From Paraphysomonas bandaiensis (taxonomy: Eukaryota > Chrysophyceae), in NCBI GenBank assembly GCA_965644295.1, contig CBFFRP010000020.1:62001-126000 (forward strand): a DNA stretch of 64,000 nucleotides. The letters are read 5' to 3'. Position 1 is the first letter of the stretch. Each line of letters begins with the position of its first letter. A model generated the notes under the pieces. The model made no database searches. It was not told the origin of the DNA and saw only the letters and a program-made list of their open reading frames with translations. Positions 31,529 through 43,107 of this stretch are shown piece by piece. A program made the position numbers and the translations under genes.

Positions 31529-32149
31529 TATTACAAGTATACAAAGAAACTGAAAATATAGTAGCTGTTAAAGATATGATTTGTAGAACAGAATGTTGAT
31601 GTTGGTTCCTAACTCACAGTGCTACAACATCATAAACTTACTATATCTCTTATAATATCAATCAGTCAATATTGCACTAACTAAAAGCTTAAATTAATAA
31701 TATTAGACAACAATGCTCATGCATCTCTACAGGCACTTTGTGGAAACTTTGTTCACAATCTTCTCAATGCTCTGTAGATTTAGAGAATAGTTTCCTGAGC
31801 GAGCAATATCTATAGCGACGTACTCATATACCCAAAAACTCTAAAATAATCATTGAAAATATGCACATTTCACCTAGACAACATTCATAAAAATACTATT
31901 TTCCCCCAAAGTTGAAAGAAGCAACAGCACACAACTAAGCAAAAAGTAATATTATACTCTGTATTTGTACCATACAGTAGTATATTAAGCAACGATGATG
32001 GCCAAAATATTTATGGCAGTGTAATTTACAGAGTCTTCTTCCGAGTGGATTCAGAGAATCCTCTGTTTCAGGATTTGTTCGTTGTGCAATGATCGCCTTA
32101 AACAAAATATAAAGCGAGGTTACATACATACATGAGTTGTGTTAATCAT

Positions 32150-33030
32150 ATAACCAGAGGGGAAACAAACATGCGGATTTTTCTTGGCGAGAGGAACTCG
32201 AGAGAATTTTGGGAAGTAAAAGACTTCATGGGGGCCATTTATTGTCCTTTGTAAGATAGAAAGTATCTCCTGCTGCAAGGAACTCATTTCGGTGGCTGGA
32301 ATAGATAGTTATAAACGACGAACCATTTTCTATCGTGGAGAATAAAAGTATGTTTGGAAGACCAATTTAGCACCCATCTCAGTGACGGCGGTGATGAAAT
32401 ATTTACAACGCACACATACATATATACTCGTGTCGTGGAAAGGAAGTTCAGTATTATGTTACCAGATAAATTTGGTCTAGTTTTTCGATTACACGTCAGA
32501 TCATTAAAGGAAAATGAAGCTGGGGTTACTCGTGTGTTACTATGATACGGACCTCAAGAGCAACCGGACGAAAACGATTTACATTCTTTTCTTGGTGAAT
32601 GTAATTTCCCGAGCACCCTGGAAGATAAGATTCTTACTCCAGCTAAATTTCGAGTTCTGAAACAATATTTGACGCAACGTGAAAAGTTACAGAGTGTTGC
32701 GCTGGCCTTAATTACAAAGAGATGGAACCAATTTGTACCAAGCCCGCCAGTTATATGATATATATTTATGCTGCTACAAGAATTTCCAGAGCTGCATCCA
32801 TACCTTTCCCCGAATGCAAGCATTGTTGCCAGTGCAAATTTTGAGAAGGCAGTGGCTAAGTCGTGCAAAGTTGATTATGACACCTGAGCGTAGAAACATG
32901 AATCCATATCGTCTAGAATCGTTGCTATTCCTACGAGCCAATTACATGTTGTGGGATGTTTATACCCTCCATGAAACCCTGCAAGAAGATCCTGATGTGT
33001 GTGACAGTAGAGAGAGCGAGAAGTAGTTAA
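32150..33030 (+). pseudogene. Degenerate hAT-type transposase
   Basis: Conserved hAT-like pieces lie in order but in different frames with stops: MLPDKFGLVF (about 32457), FRVLKQYLTQREKLQSVALA (about 32650), LQEFPELHPYLSPNASIVAS then FEKAVAK (about 32770-32860), and RNMNPYRLESLLFLRANYML (about 32890-32955). The last piece is the end of the hAT dimerisation domain. Frameshifts and stops make it non-functional. Confidence 0.55.
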
Positions 33031-33379
33031 AATTTGTAGTCTACTATTTGTAGTCTGTAGTAATTAAGGGAGCACAACACTATCTATTATATGAGTGGTG
33101 CTATCTACTTTTTAAGTTAGTAGGTATTAATGGCCATTAATGGCTATATATTATTATAATTGCCGGGACATTTTTCATTAAAATGCCATTATAATTGCCG
33201 GGAACTGGACTACCACTCTCACTCATCAATAGCTAGTTATATACAACCCGCCCCCACCAAGCCCCCCCGCACTCACAAAAACACCATATGATGTATCAAT
33301 CTGTTGTGACATATTCCCGAATGATTTCACGGGTTTGAGATTGGTTTTTGACGGTCAAGATGTATTTGACACTCATATA

Positions 33380-34237
33380 TTATGATGAAACCTAAACACG
33401 GAGATGACCTCACAACAGCAGCTAAATGCACAGATTGCGACCACACTTCGGACAACATGGCGCACATGCTTCTCCAATGCGCACACCCTGAGATTGCCCA
33501 CATACGTGAACACGCCTTCCACACACAACAAACTCAACTTGACAAACTCCACAGGCAACGACAATCCCTCCCCTGGCTCCACAACGCCCTTACTAGACTG
33601 GTGAGAGATGCATGGGATCCTACCACACCCCAAGTTGAGAGATACTGGACCGGACAACTCACCGCTTCGCAACTAGCAAACGCCTTCGGCCGCAACATTT
33701 CCACCTCATTACTCGAACACCAGTTCCACAAGCTCGAAAAACCCGTCACCAAGATTCTGCTCCCTCTCTACAATGGAGGCTGCAGATATCACAATATCGA
33801 CGCAACGACAAAGGTGGACCCCTGCCAGCTCACAACCACACCACACACACTCTACCACCAATCCAACAATCCTCCAGCTACTTAGAGTAACATCCACTCC
33901 TCGAGCCGCGCCCTCCACGAGACCTCGCTCCCAACGCAGGCCTGCCAACCCGATCAGGAAGCAAACGATCCTTACCACAGAAAGAATCCCAGACACAACT
34001 GGTAATCTCAGACCCTCCGCCGCCGACCCACACTCACAATCAACGATCAACAAGTCATCCCCCACATCCCGGCTCACATGCGGCTCTGGACAGCCGGACA
34101 CACTACACCCAAAGGAAGACCACCAGACTAAATACACTACAAGAAGGATGGTTGCACCAAGGTGCTTGCAGCAATACACAAGCAGTCCCGAGACAACTGA
34201 GCATTTCGTAATCTGTGTTACCACTAGTCTTTATATG
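33380..34237 (+). mobile_element. 5'-truncated non-LTR retrotransposon fragment (zinc-knuckle end)
   Basis: ORF 33382-33885 (167 aa) starts with a C-x2-C-x8-H-x4-C cluster (CTDCDHTSDNMAHMLLQC), the pattern at the C-terminal end of many LINE reverse-transcriptase polyproteins. The fragment is clearly richer in GC than its neighbours. It is flanked by TTATGATGAAACCT at 33380-33393 and 34238-34251, a 14-bp direct repeat that looks like a target-site duplication. No reverse-transcriptase core and no poly(A) tail are visible. A phage- or virus-derived gene is less likely but not excluded. Confidence 0.5.
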
Positions 34238-34370
34238 TTATGATGAAACCTTATTCCGCGGGCAGTGATTCAATCGCATATATGCTCTTCATAATATATA
34301 TGGTAGATACAGGACTGTAGATCCTTTAAATTAATGTAATTTATATGGCATTATTTGCGTGATGAGACTT

Positions 34371-34494
34371 TTTCGGAAATAAATTGAAGCAAATACTCTC
34401 CATATTACTGATATACAACTACGGCTAGAATACAGATAATTATTGTCTCAATATTAGAGGCATCTTTGAACAAAAATAAAAGAAAGATGCCGAT
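34371..34494 (+). mobile_element. MITE-like element, copy 3
   Basis: Matches the family from TTTCGGAAATAAATTGAAGC through CTACGGCTAGAATACAGATA to GGCATCTTTG...AAAGATGCC, where a perfect 9-bp inverted repeat closes a 15-nt loop. The left end (GTATCGGCAGTCAGCATC of copies 2 and 4) is missing. Confidence 0.75.
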
Positions 34495-34662
34495 GGACGC
34501 ATCACTCCCTAGAAACCAGTATGGCTTATAGTAGTATGGCTGGTCCACACCATCCACCATTAACGCAAAGTGACTCTACTGAAATCATTATTTAGCTCAA
34601 TGGTTTATTTTCTTGATTTCAAATGAACACTCCATTGGTTCAAACTTTAACTTTATTGAGAT

Positions 34663-35178
34663 ATGAGTTGTTCCAGTATTTCTATTAATCTACCCAGAAA
34701 TATTATTGATAGATTGATTGCATGTGACGATGTAGTTTTACGTGAAGATTCATTAATTAATGTCATTGAAATTGTAGAATCCGAAGATGCCCAACAACTC
34801 TACAAAGAGTTTTTGATTTCGCATGAAGAAGATGTTGATCCATTACTATCTCCTGGGTTTGGTCACCCTATTTCTCCATACGTTTCGGTAAATGTTCAGG
34901 TGGAGGTGTACAATCTTTTGGAAACGTTTCGACCATTGACAGCCGCTGACATTGCTGCGGGTGGATTTAGTTATATCCCCGCAGTGTTTCCAGTGTTAGG
35001 TGGTGTGCAGTACCATCATCAAATTGCAATTCAAGCAGTTCAAGAGGAAATACAAACGGTAGCTATCTTTAATGCACAGTGCCCTGGCATTGTAGCACTG
35101 CCGTCTGGAAACACTATTTGTGACTTAACTATTACCTACGCAAACGTCGTAATTGTAACAAGAATTCGAAAGTTCTGA
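34663..35178 (+). CDS. Orphan ORF, 171 aa
   Basis: Complete ATG-to-TGA frame with ordinary local codon use. The protein starts MSCSSISINLPRNIIDRLIA and has an acidic N-terminal half. A Val/Ile/Ala-rich C-terminal half follows (e.g. FSYIPAVFPVLGGVQYHHQI) and ends VVIVTRIRKF. No signal peptide, zinc cluster or catalytic motif is recognisable. It sits among transposon relics, so it may be an element-encoded or captured gene, or a young local gene. No function is proposed. Confidence 0.4.
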   Translation: MSCSSISINLPRNIIDRLIACDDVVLREDSLINVIEIVESEDAQQLYKEFLISHEEDVDPLLSPGFGHPISPYVSVNVQVEVYNLLETFRPLTAADIAAGGFSYIPAVFPVLGGVQYHHQIAIQAVQEEIQTVAIFNAQCPGIVALPSGNTICDLTITYANVVIVTRIRKF

Positions 35179-35737
35179 GTTAGTTTTGTTAGTTATTACT
35201 TAGTTGGCCGTGAAATCGTCAACACTGATGGCAAAAAATAGCAACAAATGGGTTGTTTATTTAGTCAGAGTCAAAGTTAGCGAGTGAAGTAATAATTATG
35301 ACTGTAGGAAGTATAATCTTTTATGCAGGTAGTATAATCAATCAAGAAATCACACTTTTCGATCACTTACTTACTTGTGCCTTTCTTTCTTCATGCAGTA
35401 AGGAATCATAAGACTAACAACAAGCAACCAACCACTTACAAACACACACAACACTACTGAAACCCCTTTTCTGCACCGACCCCGATATATGGGGAACAAT
35501 TACCCCTTGGTAGTTACAGAGATTATTATTACTTTACTCGGTGCTGTTTCACGGAATAGGCTTCTTTTAAGCGGGGGGTAGATACATGGGTTGGCTCAAG
35601 CGGGCGAATGGCAGTAGTAAGTTGTTGGTTAGTAGATGTAGTTACTATATCTACTTCATCATTCACATGCAATATGTATGTGTTGGTGTATGTAAAAGTG
35701 TGGGAGTGGTGGTAATGTCGTCCTTCTGCCCCATAAT

Positions 35738-35775
35738 GACAGCGTAACTAATCACCGCGTGCGGCCCTCTAGTGG
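35738..35775 (+). repeat. 38-bp direct repeat, right copy
   Basis: Same sequence and orientation as 31491-31528 except C for T in the GCGGC(C)CTCT part. It is followed by a G+C-rich GTGCGG...CCGCGCAC imperfect hairpin. Confidence 0.9.
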
Positions 35776-36041
35776 GTGCGGCTGAGTGTTGCGACCGCGC
35801 ACCTCTACCTATGTACACATTGCTTAGTTCAGCGGTTCCACACCCGGGTTCTCACTGCATATCAATCTATCGAAACAGCTAAATACCAACTCGAAACTGA
35901 CTTCGACATGTGCAAATTATTAAATGGCTTGAACATAAAGTACATTCCTACACATCTAAAAACAAAAGGAGAAAATATCTCGCATAATACTTTGTAGTCA
36001 CATCAATGATGTAGCACCAGACCACTATATGAACAAATAAC

Positions 36042-39000
36042 TTACAGAAATAGGTCTTCCATGAAGTCAAGAAACCTGCTGTTATATTACGGACAACATT
36101 CTAAATCAAAGCAAAATACCCACCTGTCGCGATATTTCTCGGGAGATACGCAAGATAGTTCATCTTTGTGCTGACATAATAGATTCACCTTGACCCAGTT
36201 TTCAACCTGAATTCAAGAGGGTTACCAAGTATAAACGGTATATAAATATCGCACCCGTTTGCGGAACAGGTACTCCTGTTGATAGTCGATAATGCCAACA
36301 TAATACGAGTAGTCGACCACAAATTCTCCAGCCTGACACAACCCATCACATCAATCATAAAGAAAGACAATAAATACCTGTAAACGACAGTCTCCAGCGT
36401 GAGTAGAGTCTGTATTTGAAACGGATGCATCTTCACGGTCAACAACGTCGATTACTTTCTTAAACACTCCCACTAGCGATATTGAAAATTCAAAAAAATC
36501 AGCAGGCAAGTATAAGGAACAATTCTCACCCAGAAGACTGTAGTCCATTACTTTATACGTGTCTGACAGGAAATGGGCATCAGCGTGAAGTTGTTCCATG
36601 ACTTTAGCGCCCTCATTCCTCGGAAGTCGAAATCTAGTACGCCCACGGAGGTCATTATCTTTCAAAATACAATCTGGTTCGTGTCGAAAAAGTGGACAAC
36701 TATAGTAACGTATTATATACATGGGAAAACGCTCGAGAATATCACCTCAGAATCACACTTACATTGGCACATGTTCAATTACGTCTTCAATATCCGTGTC
36801 CGAGAATCTGAATAGAATAAGTTAGGAAATCGTTGTGGATGAGTACTTATTCGGTCATACCCTCTATTGGCAGAAGATCGCTTTGGAGATGTAACTCCAT
36901 CATTCATGCTGTCAGTCCAGCTACCTCTGATTAAACCACATTCATTAAATCATACGCCGATGTAATAGTACTTAGAAATCACCTCTTGTCCTTGAGAACG
37001 TGGCTCTTCGAGTTGTATGTGAACATCGTTCCACATGCTTTGCACCTCACACGCTCGCCATTTTTTGGTGGTTTCATGTTTCTGAATATGTATCACAATA
37101 AAAACATTTAAACGGACTGATTTCTACATTCTACCGATACACAGAGGAGCCTTTGAGATCGTACTTTTCACTGATGAGCTCCCCATTTTTGGTTTGTAGC
37201 ACATTGTTTGTCACGATGAAGTAAAGGTCACAAGCATACATTTTGAGCTTGTAGGCGCCATATATCTGCGATTCAAGTTATATCACTTGTACATCCCTAG
37301 ATATTACCACTCACCTTGGTAATGAAGCTTTCCTTATTGTTCGCCAAGTACCCCATCAGTCGATATGCATGTGTTCGTATGTGTTGCATTTCTTCGGCGT
37401 TGCACGACTTCGCCATGAACCTTCCGCATTGCGAGTAAAAAAACAACGCATTAGATGCCCCTCCTTCTGTTACTCTGTTCACAATCTGCTTCTCGAAAGA
37501 CCTGCAAGCAAAAGGAGAAGACAGTGAGTTCTACAGACAGACCGAAGAAATGGCCGCAGTACATACCGTGCATATATTCCTTCGATACCATATAACTCCC
37601 TTATTTTGCGGAATACGGAGGGAGCATACTCAACAAACTCAATTTCTCTAGTCCTTTCCAGCACAAGAAGCTGACTCCTAAGTGTAAACACATCATATCA
37701 TATTCAATCTATAGCACGGTGAGAGGCACCTCATCCATGACCAGAACTCAACTACAGGACCTAAAAAATAATATCATTGTAAGAATATATCACAACACTT
37801 CCACGGTGGCACACCTGCAAATATACTCAAGCTATTGGAGCTGTATGGTACATAACCACTGCTTCCAGTTGGATTAGATTCCGAAAACCTATCTGTCTCA
37901 ATATCAATGGCTGCGGGCTTCACATCAAGCTTGAAATCAGATGCCAAGGGGCTCACGAATGATGCGCTGCTCGGTCGACTTGAGACTCCAGATTGTGAAC
38001 AAAGAGAAAATGTCTCATCCCGGGTCTGTAATACTGACTTTAGAATACTCATATTCTCCGCCAGCGCAGACCGCCTCAATGCCTTAGTTAAATCTTGAAT
38101 GGGTCCCTTGGCAAGTTGGAAGAATTTCTCCAGTGGAAGTTTGAACATGTCTTGGGGCACTGTAATGCAAAGAACGTGTTTGTCCAATGAGTCAGTTGAA
38201 TACGAGTTCATTGAAGAGCACTTTTGTATGCCAACTGTAGCATAAGTAACTACTTCTTGCTGCAGAGCGTGATTGATGTCATAAAGCGTTGACGACTGTA
38301 CCGAATCCACGGTGCTAGATGAGGAGAAGACAGCAGAAGTTTGTACAATGAAGAACACTATCAGACACGCGAATCCCTTTGCACAGACTAAAAAAAGAAA
38401 GGCCAACCACATATGTTGTCCAGCCATCCCAAAGGCGGCCTCGGCAGCAGTAGTAAGAAACATAAGCAAGAAGAGTATAACGTAGTACGCAGATGATACG
38501 CCGACAGCTACCTGGCTCATGTATAACACTCTTGCACGATGCAAGAACGTAAGTCGGATGCCCTTTCCAAGAACTACACGAGCACAGAACATTACATACC
38601 CTGCATAAGAGTATATGACTAATATAGGTAGGTACAAAAATATCCAGGAGCGGTAATTAAGTCGGCTGCCATTTACAGAGCCTGAACTGACCCAGCATAT
38701 GCCAGCGTCATCCAGTTGACTGTCAAGATACCACTGACCATTTACTGCGTCTATACAACCAACAAGCAGAGCCATGAGAAGACCCAATCCCCAGGATAGG
38801 CCGTGGTACACGGCGACCCTATTTCATGGTTTAACATTTTACAATTTATCACTAGATTTTAGATACCGCTTCTTGAAAGGAGAAAATGGATTCGTGAGTG
38901 TGATAGCAAGATCGACAGCAGCACAGCAAAACCACATTTCAGAAGAGATTTCAAAGAATTCAAGAATGGCTCCAGCTAGTGCACAATTGTTATGGTCGAA

Positions 39001-39475
39001 CCCTGAGCCCTCTGTACACACTTTACAGCAGCATAAAATAACAACCATTTGCTCACCTTCGCACGAACCATGTTCACAAGACTCGAGTCTTAATACCCCA
39101 GCAAACAAAAATCGAAGTCCAAGTCCCACATCACATACAGTACGATAGAATAGTAAAGTCATAACAGGTGTATGGAGTGTACGATCAGATATATATCGTC
39201 CTAATACATACCCCTATGAACCAATCAGATCAACACAACATCCTCTATAAGTAACTTACCCCTGATATAACTCCAATACTACCAGAGAATATATAGATAG
39301 TTGTAGTTGATAACTCTAGCGTTACAGAGAGTAACATAGTGCTAAAGAATAGAACAACAATACTCCATATTCGAGCTCTTCTACCATTAATAAGGACAAC
39401 TAGTGACTGCCAGGGTGATAAAGAGGTTGTTTTATGATGGTTTAATGGGGTGTTGATGTCACTTGTCTTCTCCAT
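36042..39475 (-). CDS. Seven-helix receptor fused to phosphatidylinositol phosphate kinase (GPCR-PIPK)
   Basis: Fifteen exons: complement(39260..39475), (38867..39213), (37815..38818), (37730..37760), (37567..37677), (37315..37501), (37135..37265), (36983..37081), (36861..36926), (36763..36807), (36530..36699), (36378..36472), (36255..36332), (36124..36206), (36042..36078); 899 aa. Seven hydrophobic helices fill residues 36-330. The kinase follows: APSVFRKIRELYGI, a Gly-rich loop with Lys601 (FMAK), DLKGS (668-672), DNDLRG (760-765), MDYSLLG (797-803), GIID (847-850) and the terminal YRDRF-type end. DLKGS and MDYSLL are PIPK hallmarks. The same fusion is known as RpkA in Dictyostelium and as GPCR-PIPKs in oomycetes. 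It could turn an outside signal directly into PIP2. A CxxC insert (RCKACG) lies between the kinase lobes. Ligand unknown. Confidence 0.88.
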
Positions 39476-40731
39476 AGTTAGTATTGGAGTTGACTGTGTG
39501 TATTGGAACAGATATTTGAATAAGTATCAATGAGACTGATAGATACACTGGCCGCTCGAGGCTGGGGCTCATAGAGTCACACACCACTCTGACTGTTCCA
39601 TATACATGTATACACATAATGGGCGTGTGTCCAGATCTCTGTACGTTCTACTGTATGCACTCTGCAAAAACAGCAGTATATATTGTACTGCTATATCTAA
39701 AAACCGGGGGTTTTCTAGAACTACAGAATACAGAATACATGATGTCCAGAATACACTGAGTGTGTAGAACAAGGCAGACAATTCCACTGGCAGCCCAGTG
39801 GATATCTAGATATCTATAACGGATAGGCGTAGATACAGTAGGAATTCCAACATGCTGAAGACACTAGGATTCCTATTGTCGTTGCAATGATAACTTAATT
39901 CGGAGCTGACAGATGCTGAATCGTGTGACAGAATTGAGTATTATAAAGACACTCTTTGTTAGAGTACAGTAAATGGCCAATGCTGCCATTGGAAGAATGG
40001 AGGCATTAGGGTTATGTTGTTGGCTAATAGAATTAGCCATTGCACATTTGTTTGCAGCTGAGAACGAGTTTCTTCCAAATAAAATAGGACACAATTGGCT
40101 CTGACAACTACGAGACAGATGGTAGTAGGTAGTAGTGACAATGAAGAAAGCCAAAGGTCTCCAAATAACCAAATACAAGTGTCGAAGTCTACGTGGGACT
40201 CAACTTCAGCTAAATCTTGATGGAGTCCGTAGGCTGTAAATAGTTGATATGGTGATCGTATGTATTTTGGTCTATTTAATAATTTGATATAAGGTGCAAC
40301 AAAGATTTTTTCTAGATATTGTTATGCTCTAATAGCCTTCCTTAATTATATAACTGCACAATAATGCAGGATAGTATGTTCATGTTATAGTTGCAGCTAC
40401 TATGAACTCTGTACACAATTGAAAAATTATGCGAGGATTTTCAAAATCCCTAAGTACATGAAGTCGAACTTTGTCCCTTGTTTGCCACAATAGATTGAAT
40501 ATCAAACACCACTATTTTAAGCACTAATCATGTGCTTCCCGCCAAATAACGAACAAATCCATACAATACTGGTCGAATTGATAATCAGATATAGGGTTAC
40601 GGGTTACTACTTATGTAGGTTAAACCACAAGTGCTACATATTGTAAATCTAATTCCCACCACAATACAATATCAAATACTTAGGTGAGATAGACTTCAAT
40701 TTCTGATGGTACATCCACGATGGTTGACTGC
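39476..40731. other. 1.25 kb intergenic, nothing recognised
   Basis: Upstream of GPCR-PIPK and downstream of the oxygenase-like gene. ORFs at 39873-40178 (101 aa and an overlapping frame) have no recognisable family. Confidence 0.35.
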
Positions 40732-42617
40732 TTAGTGGCATACTATATCAATTATTGGCTTCGTCCAAGGAAGAAGCTTAGGAAGGGCACAGTAGTTATA
40801 GGGCACCAGCGCAGACGACGGGGCAGGAAGTGGGTATTTTATGTAGTGGTCCATCAGAGCAAAAGCTAGGTCCAAAGTGGACATCTCATCCAGCTGCTGT
40901 TTAGTGAACCTGATAAAATTCGAAAATCATTATACGGACTCTGTGCCATACATAATAGCCCATGTATGTTCACTAATCAACAAAATATACGACATTAACA
41001 TAATATATATTAAACATACTTCGCTGACATCCCACTCTTTAGCTTATCAAGAATAAATTCAAGCGTCATATTACTCCCATCTGTCTGAGCGTAGAAGCGA
41101 TCCTTTTCCTCTCCAGAGGAAAAACAGCGAGCTCTATATTTCGCATGTAAAAGACTCACTCTCTAATATGCACCATACTACTACCTACCTGTAAACTATA
41201 GATATTCTCAAATCGTCAGACGAATATACGTTTGTGACCTGCACAAAACCACTAAGTCAATTTGTTACGGAGCCAAGAGCCATGAAACACATGCATAGCA
41301 TATGCCACATCCTTCACTCACCTCATCCCCCACTACCAAGTGCCAGGTCTCGTTACCGACATATTTCAACACATTCTGTTTGTTTTTATCCAAAACTGGA
41401 GCAGCAACCGACTTCATATACACCTACAATTCACACACAATATACCATAAGCTAGTGTTAACTTGCATTGCAATCGTCACACACTGACTCTAGATACAAT
41501 TCACAACGAGTGTACCTGGGCTGCATGAAGTATTTTGGTACCGTCGATAAGTGCACCCGCCCTTGGTTTGGGATGCATGACTGATGGCTCGGGATCATTG
41601 GTATTGTAATACACAAAATCACCACCAGTAAATGCGGGGTCAACAACCTCCCAGGAGTGAAGATATCCTACCACCTGGACCTACACAAGTAAATCTCATT
41701 AAACTCTTCGTATATTATACATAATTAAAATTTACCAATCTTAGTATGAATAGTCAACATAACACTTACTTGGTGAATAAATTGCTCGTTGAAGAGTCCA
41801 CTGAAAGCCATACATGCCAGAAGCCATTGGGGAAACTGCCGTCTGTTTGCCCCCCAAAAATAGACACCATCAACATGAGTGGCAACAGTCTGGCCAGGTA
41901 CCTACATCAACAGTATATAACGAGCAGTAATACGTAATTCGTTGGAAGTATTGCTACATAAATACAAACCCCATGAAAACACTTAAGCGAAAGACAAAAA
42001 GGGAGCACCAGGTTTACCTGCATAATGAAATTGAATTGAAATGGATCAAGATATTGCTGATCTGCTGGGCAAATACTCTTAGCAGCCTTCTGAAACGGTT
42101 CCTGGGCAAAGAGTCTGGCCATGGTAGGGTACTTGTCAACTACGTCGAACATGTACCGCCCAAATGAAGAAACTCGTGATATCATTTTGTCAAAAGACTC
42201 GCGAATAGCATCAGGTCCTCCAGTCATTATAAAATGACGGCCAACATCTACCCGTTGAGGGAGGATGCATAATGTACGATCAACATTAGGAACCAAATAA
42301 GGGTGAGAGCATGTGCCATCGCTCTGTATGGGTTGAGCCTCTCCAATATGTTCGTGCTTGGCTTTAAACCCTCCTGTCTTGAGATCAGCATCAATGTTAC
42401 TTGGAAACTCCGCCATATCACGAATAATATCATTCAGTGCCTTAAAATCATTCTCAGGGATAAAGTTTTCAATATAGAGAGCCGTATGATTGAGATGATG
42501 AGGGGGGATATCGATACGAGGCAGTGTGAAGAGATACCAGTATACTGCCACAGACAATGCGATAACAATACCTGCGATATGCTTCATGTTGTACTCTCTA
42601 GAGTTATAAGCAGTCAA
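40732..42617 (-). CDS. Membrane-anchored 2-oxoglutarate/Fe(II)-oxygenase-like protein
   Basis: Seven exons: complement(42018..42617), (41770..41901), (41516..41680), (41322..41423), (41189..41238), (41020..41133), (40732..40909); 446 aa. A single N-terminal helix (GIVIALSVAVYWYLFTL) predicts a type II ER/Golgi protein. ATHVDGVYFWG places a candidate H-x-D iron pair at His209/Asp211. AGALIDGTKILHAAQ puts the distal His at 296, and DLRISIVYR provides an Arg (344) for 2-oxoglutarate. Spacing and order fit prolyl-4-hydroxylase-type oxygenases, but overall similarity is low, so the assignment is tentative. Two Met codons (42617, 42587) could start it; the second sits just before the anchor. Head to head with the TPR gene. 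Confidence 0.6.
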
Positions 42618-43107
42618 TAGATTTTGTGGGTAGGTTATGTAGAGGCAGATATCAGCTATACATACCTATGTATGTAGAGGGAGTATAGCTATACACATTA
42701 CTGTATATGGAATACTCGAACAGAGATATTATACACATATACAATGCTATACGTATACAGATAGGTATACGTCGATATACTTTGTACATGATTGCATGCT
42801 TTACAGTGCGTACGATATCACAACTCTACGTCGTACAAGTACGAAGTACTTGATTTTTAGGTTTGTATGCAGTAAAGTGGAGTTTATGGCCCAAACCACA
42901 CCCTAAAACTAAAATTTTCAGTATAAATTTTTGAGATTTGAGTTTTTTCGGCCATCTATCAAGTGGACTGGAGGATATTGAATAAGGAAACCACTGCATA
43001 CATTTAAGGTACATTCACTGTCATAAACAATCTGTAGGCTGAAAGGGCACATTCTCTTACGATTGCCCATCAGCCTTTTTTGTAATCTACATTGTGATCG
43101 TGTTTAA
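42618..43107. promoter_or_regulatory. Shared upstream region of oxygenase-like and TPR genes
   Basis: 490 bp between divergent genes, with many TATAC/GTATA steps at 42660-42800. No distinct motif. Confidence 0.4.

Larger units (their letters stand above)
31417..36041. other. 4.6 kb transposon-rich stretch
   Basis: Between MATE and the GPCR-PIP kinase. From left: AT-rich spacer with the first 38-bp repeat (31491), hAT relic (about 32150-33030), GC-rich non-LTR fragment (33380-34237), MITE-like copy 3 (34371), an orphan ORF (34663-35178), AT-rich spacer, and the second 38-bp repeat (35738). The ORF at 35776-35997 (73 aa) matches nothing. Confidence 0.55.

Noticed and set aside
33709-34224. 171-aa minus-strand ORF in the GC-rich fragment
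   Set aside because: Antisense shadow of the zinc-knuckle ORF; Val/Leu/Cys-rich text with no family pattern, typical of antisense of a His/Thr-rich frame.
35776-35997. 73-aa ORF and a possible tRNA-like stretch after the right 38-bp repeat
   Set aside because: The GGTTCCACACCCGGGTTC part does not fit a tRNA T-arm with matching acceptor and anticodon arms, and the ORF matches nothing.
36206-36253. Alternative donor TG|GTAACC for GPCR-PIPK exon 13
   Set aside because: It puts the next exon out of frame with an early stop; donor CGG|GTGCGA keeps the PIPK C-terminal pattern.
39873-40178. 101-aa minus-strand ORF
   Set aside because: No motif, no splice partner in frame, overlapping alternative frame of equal quality.
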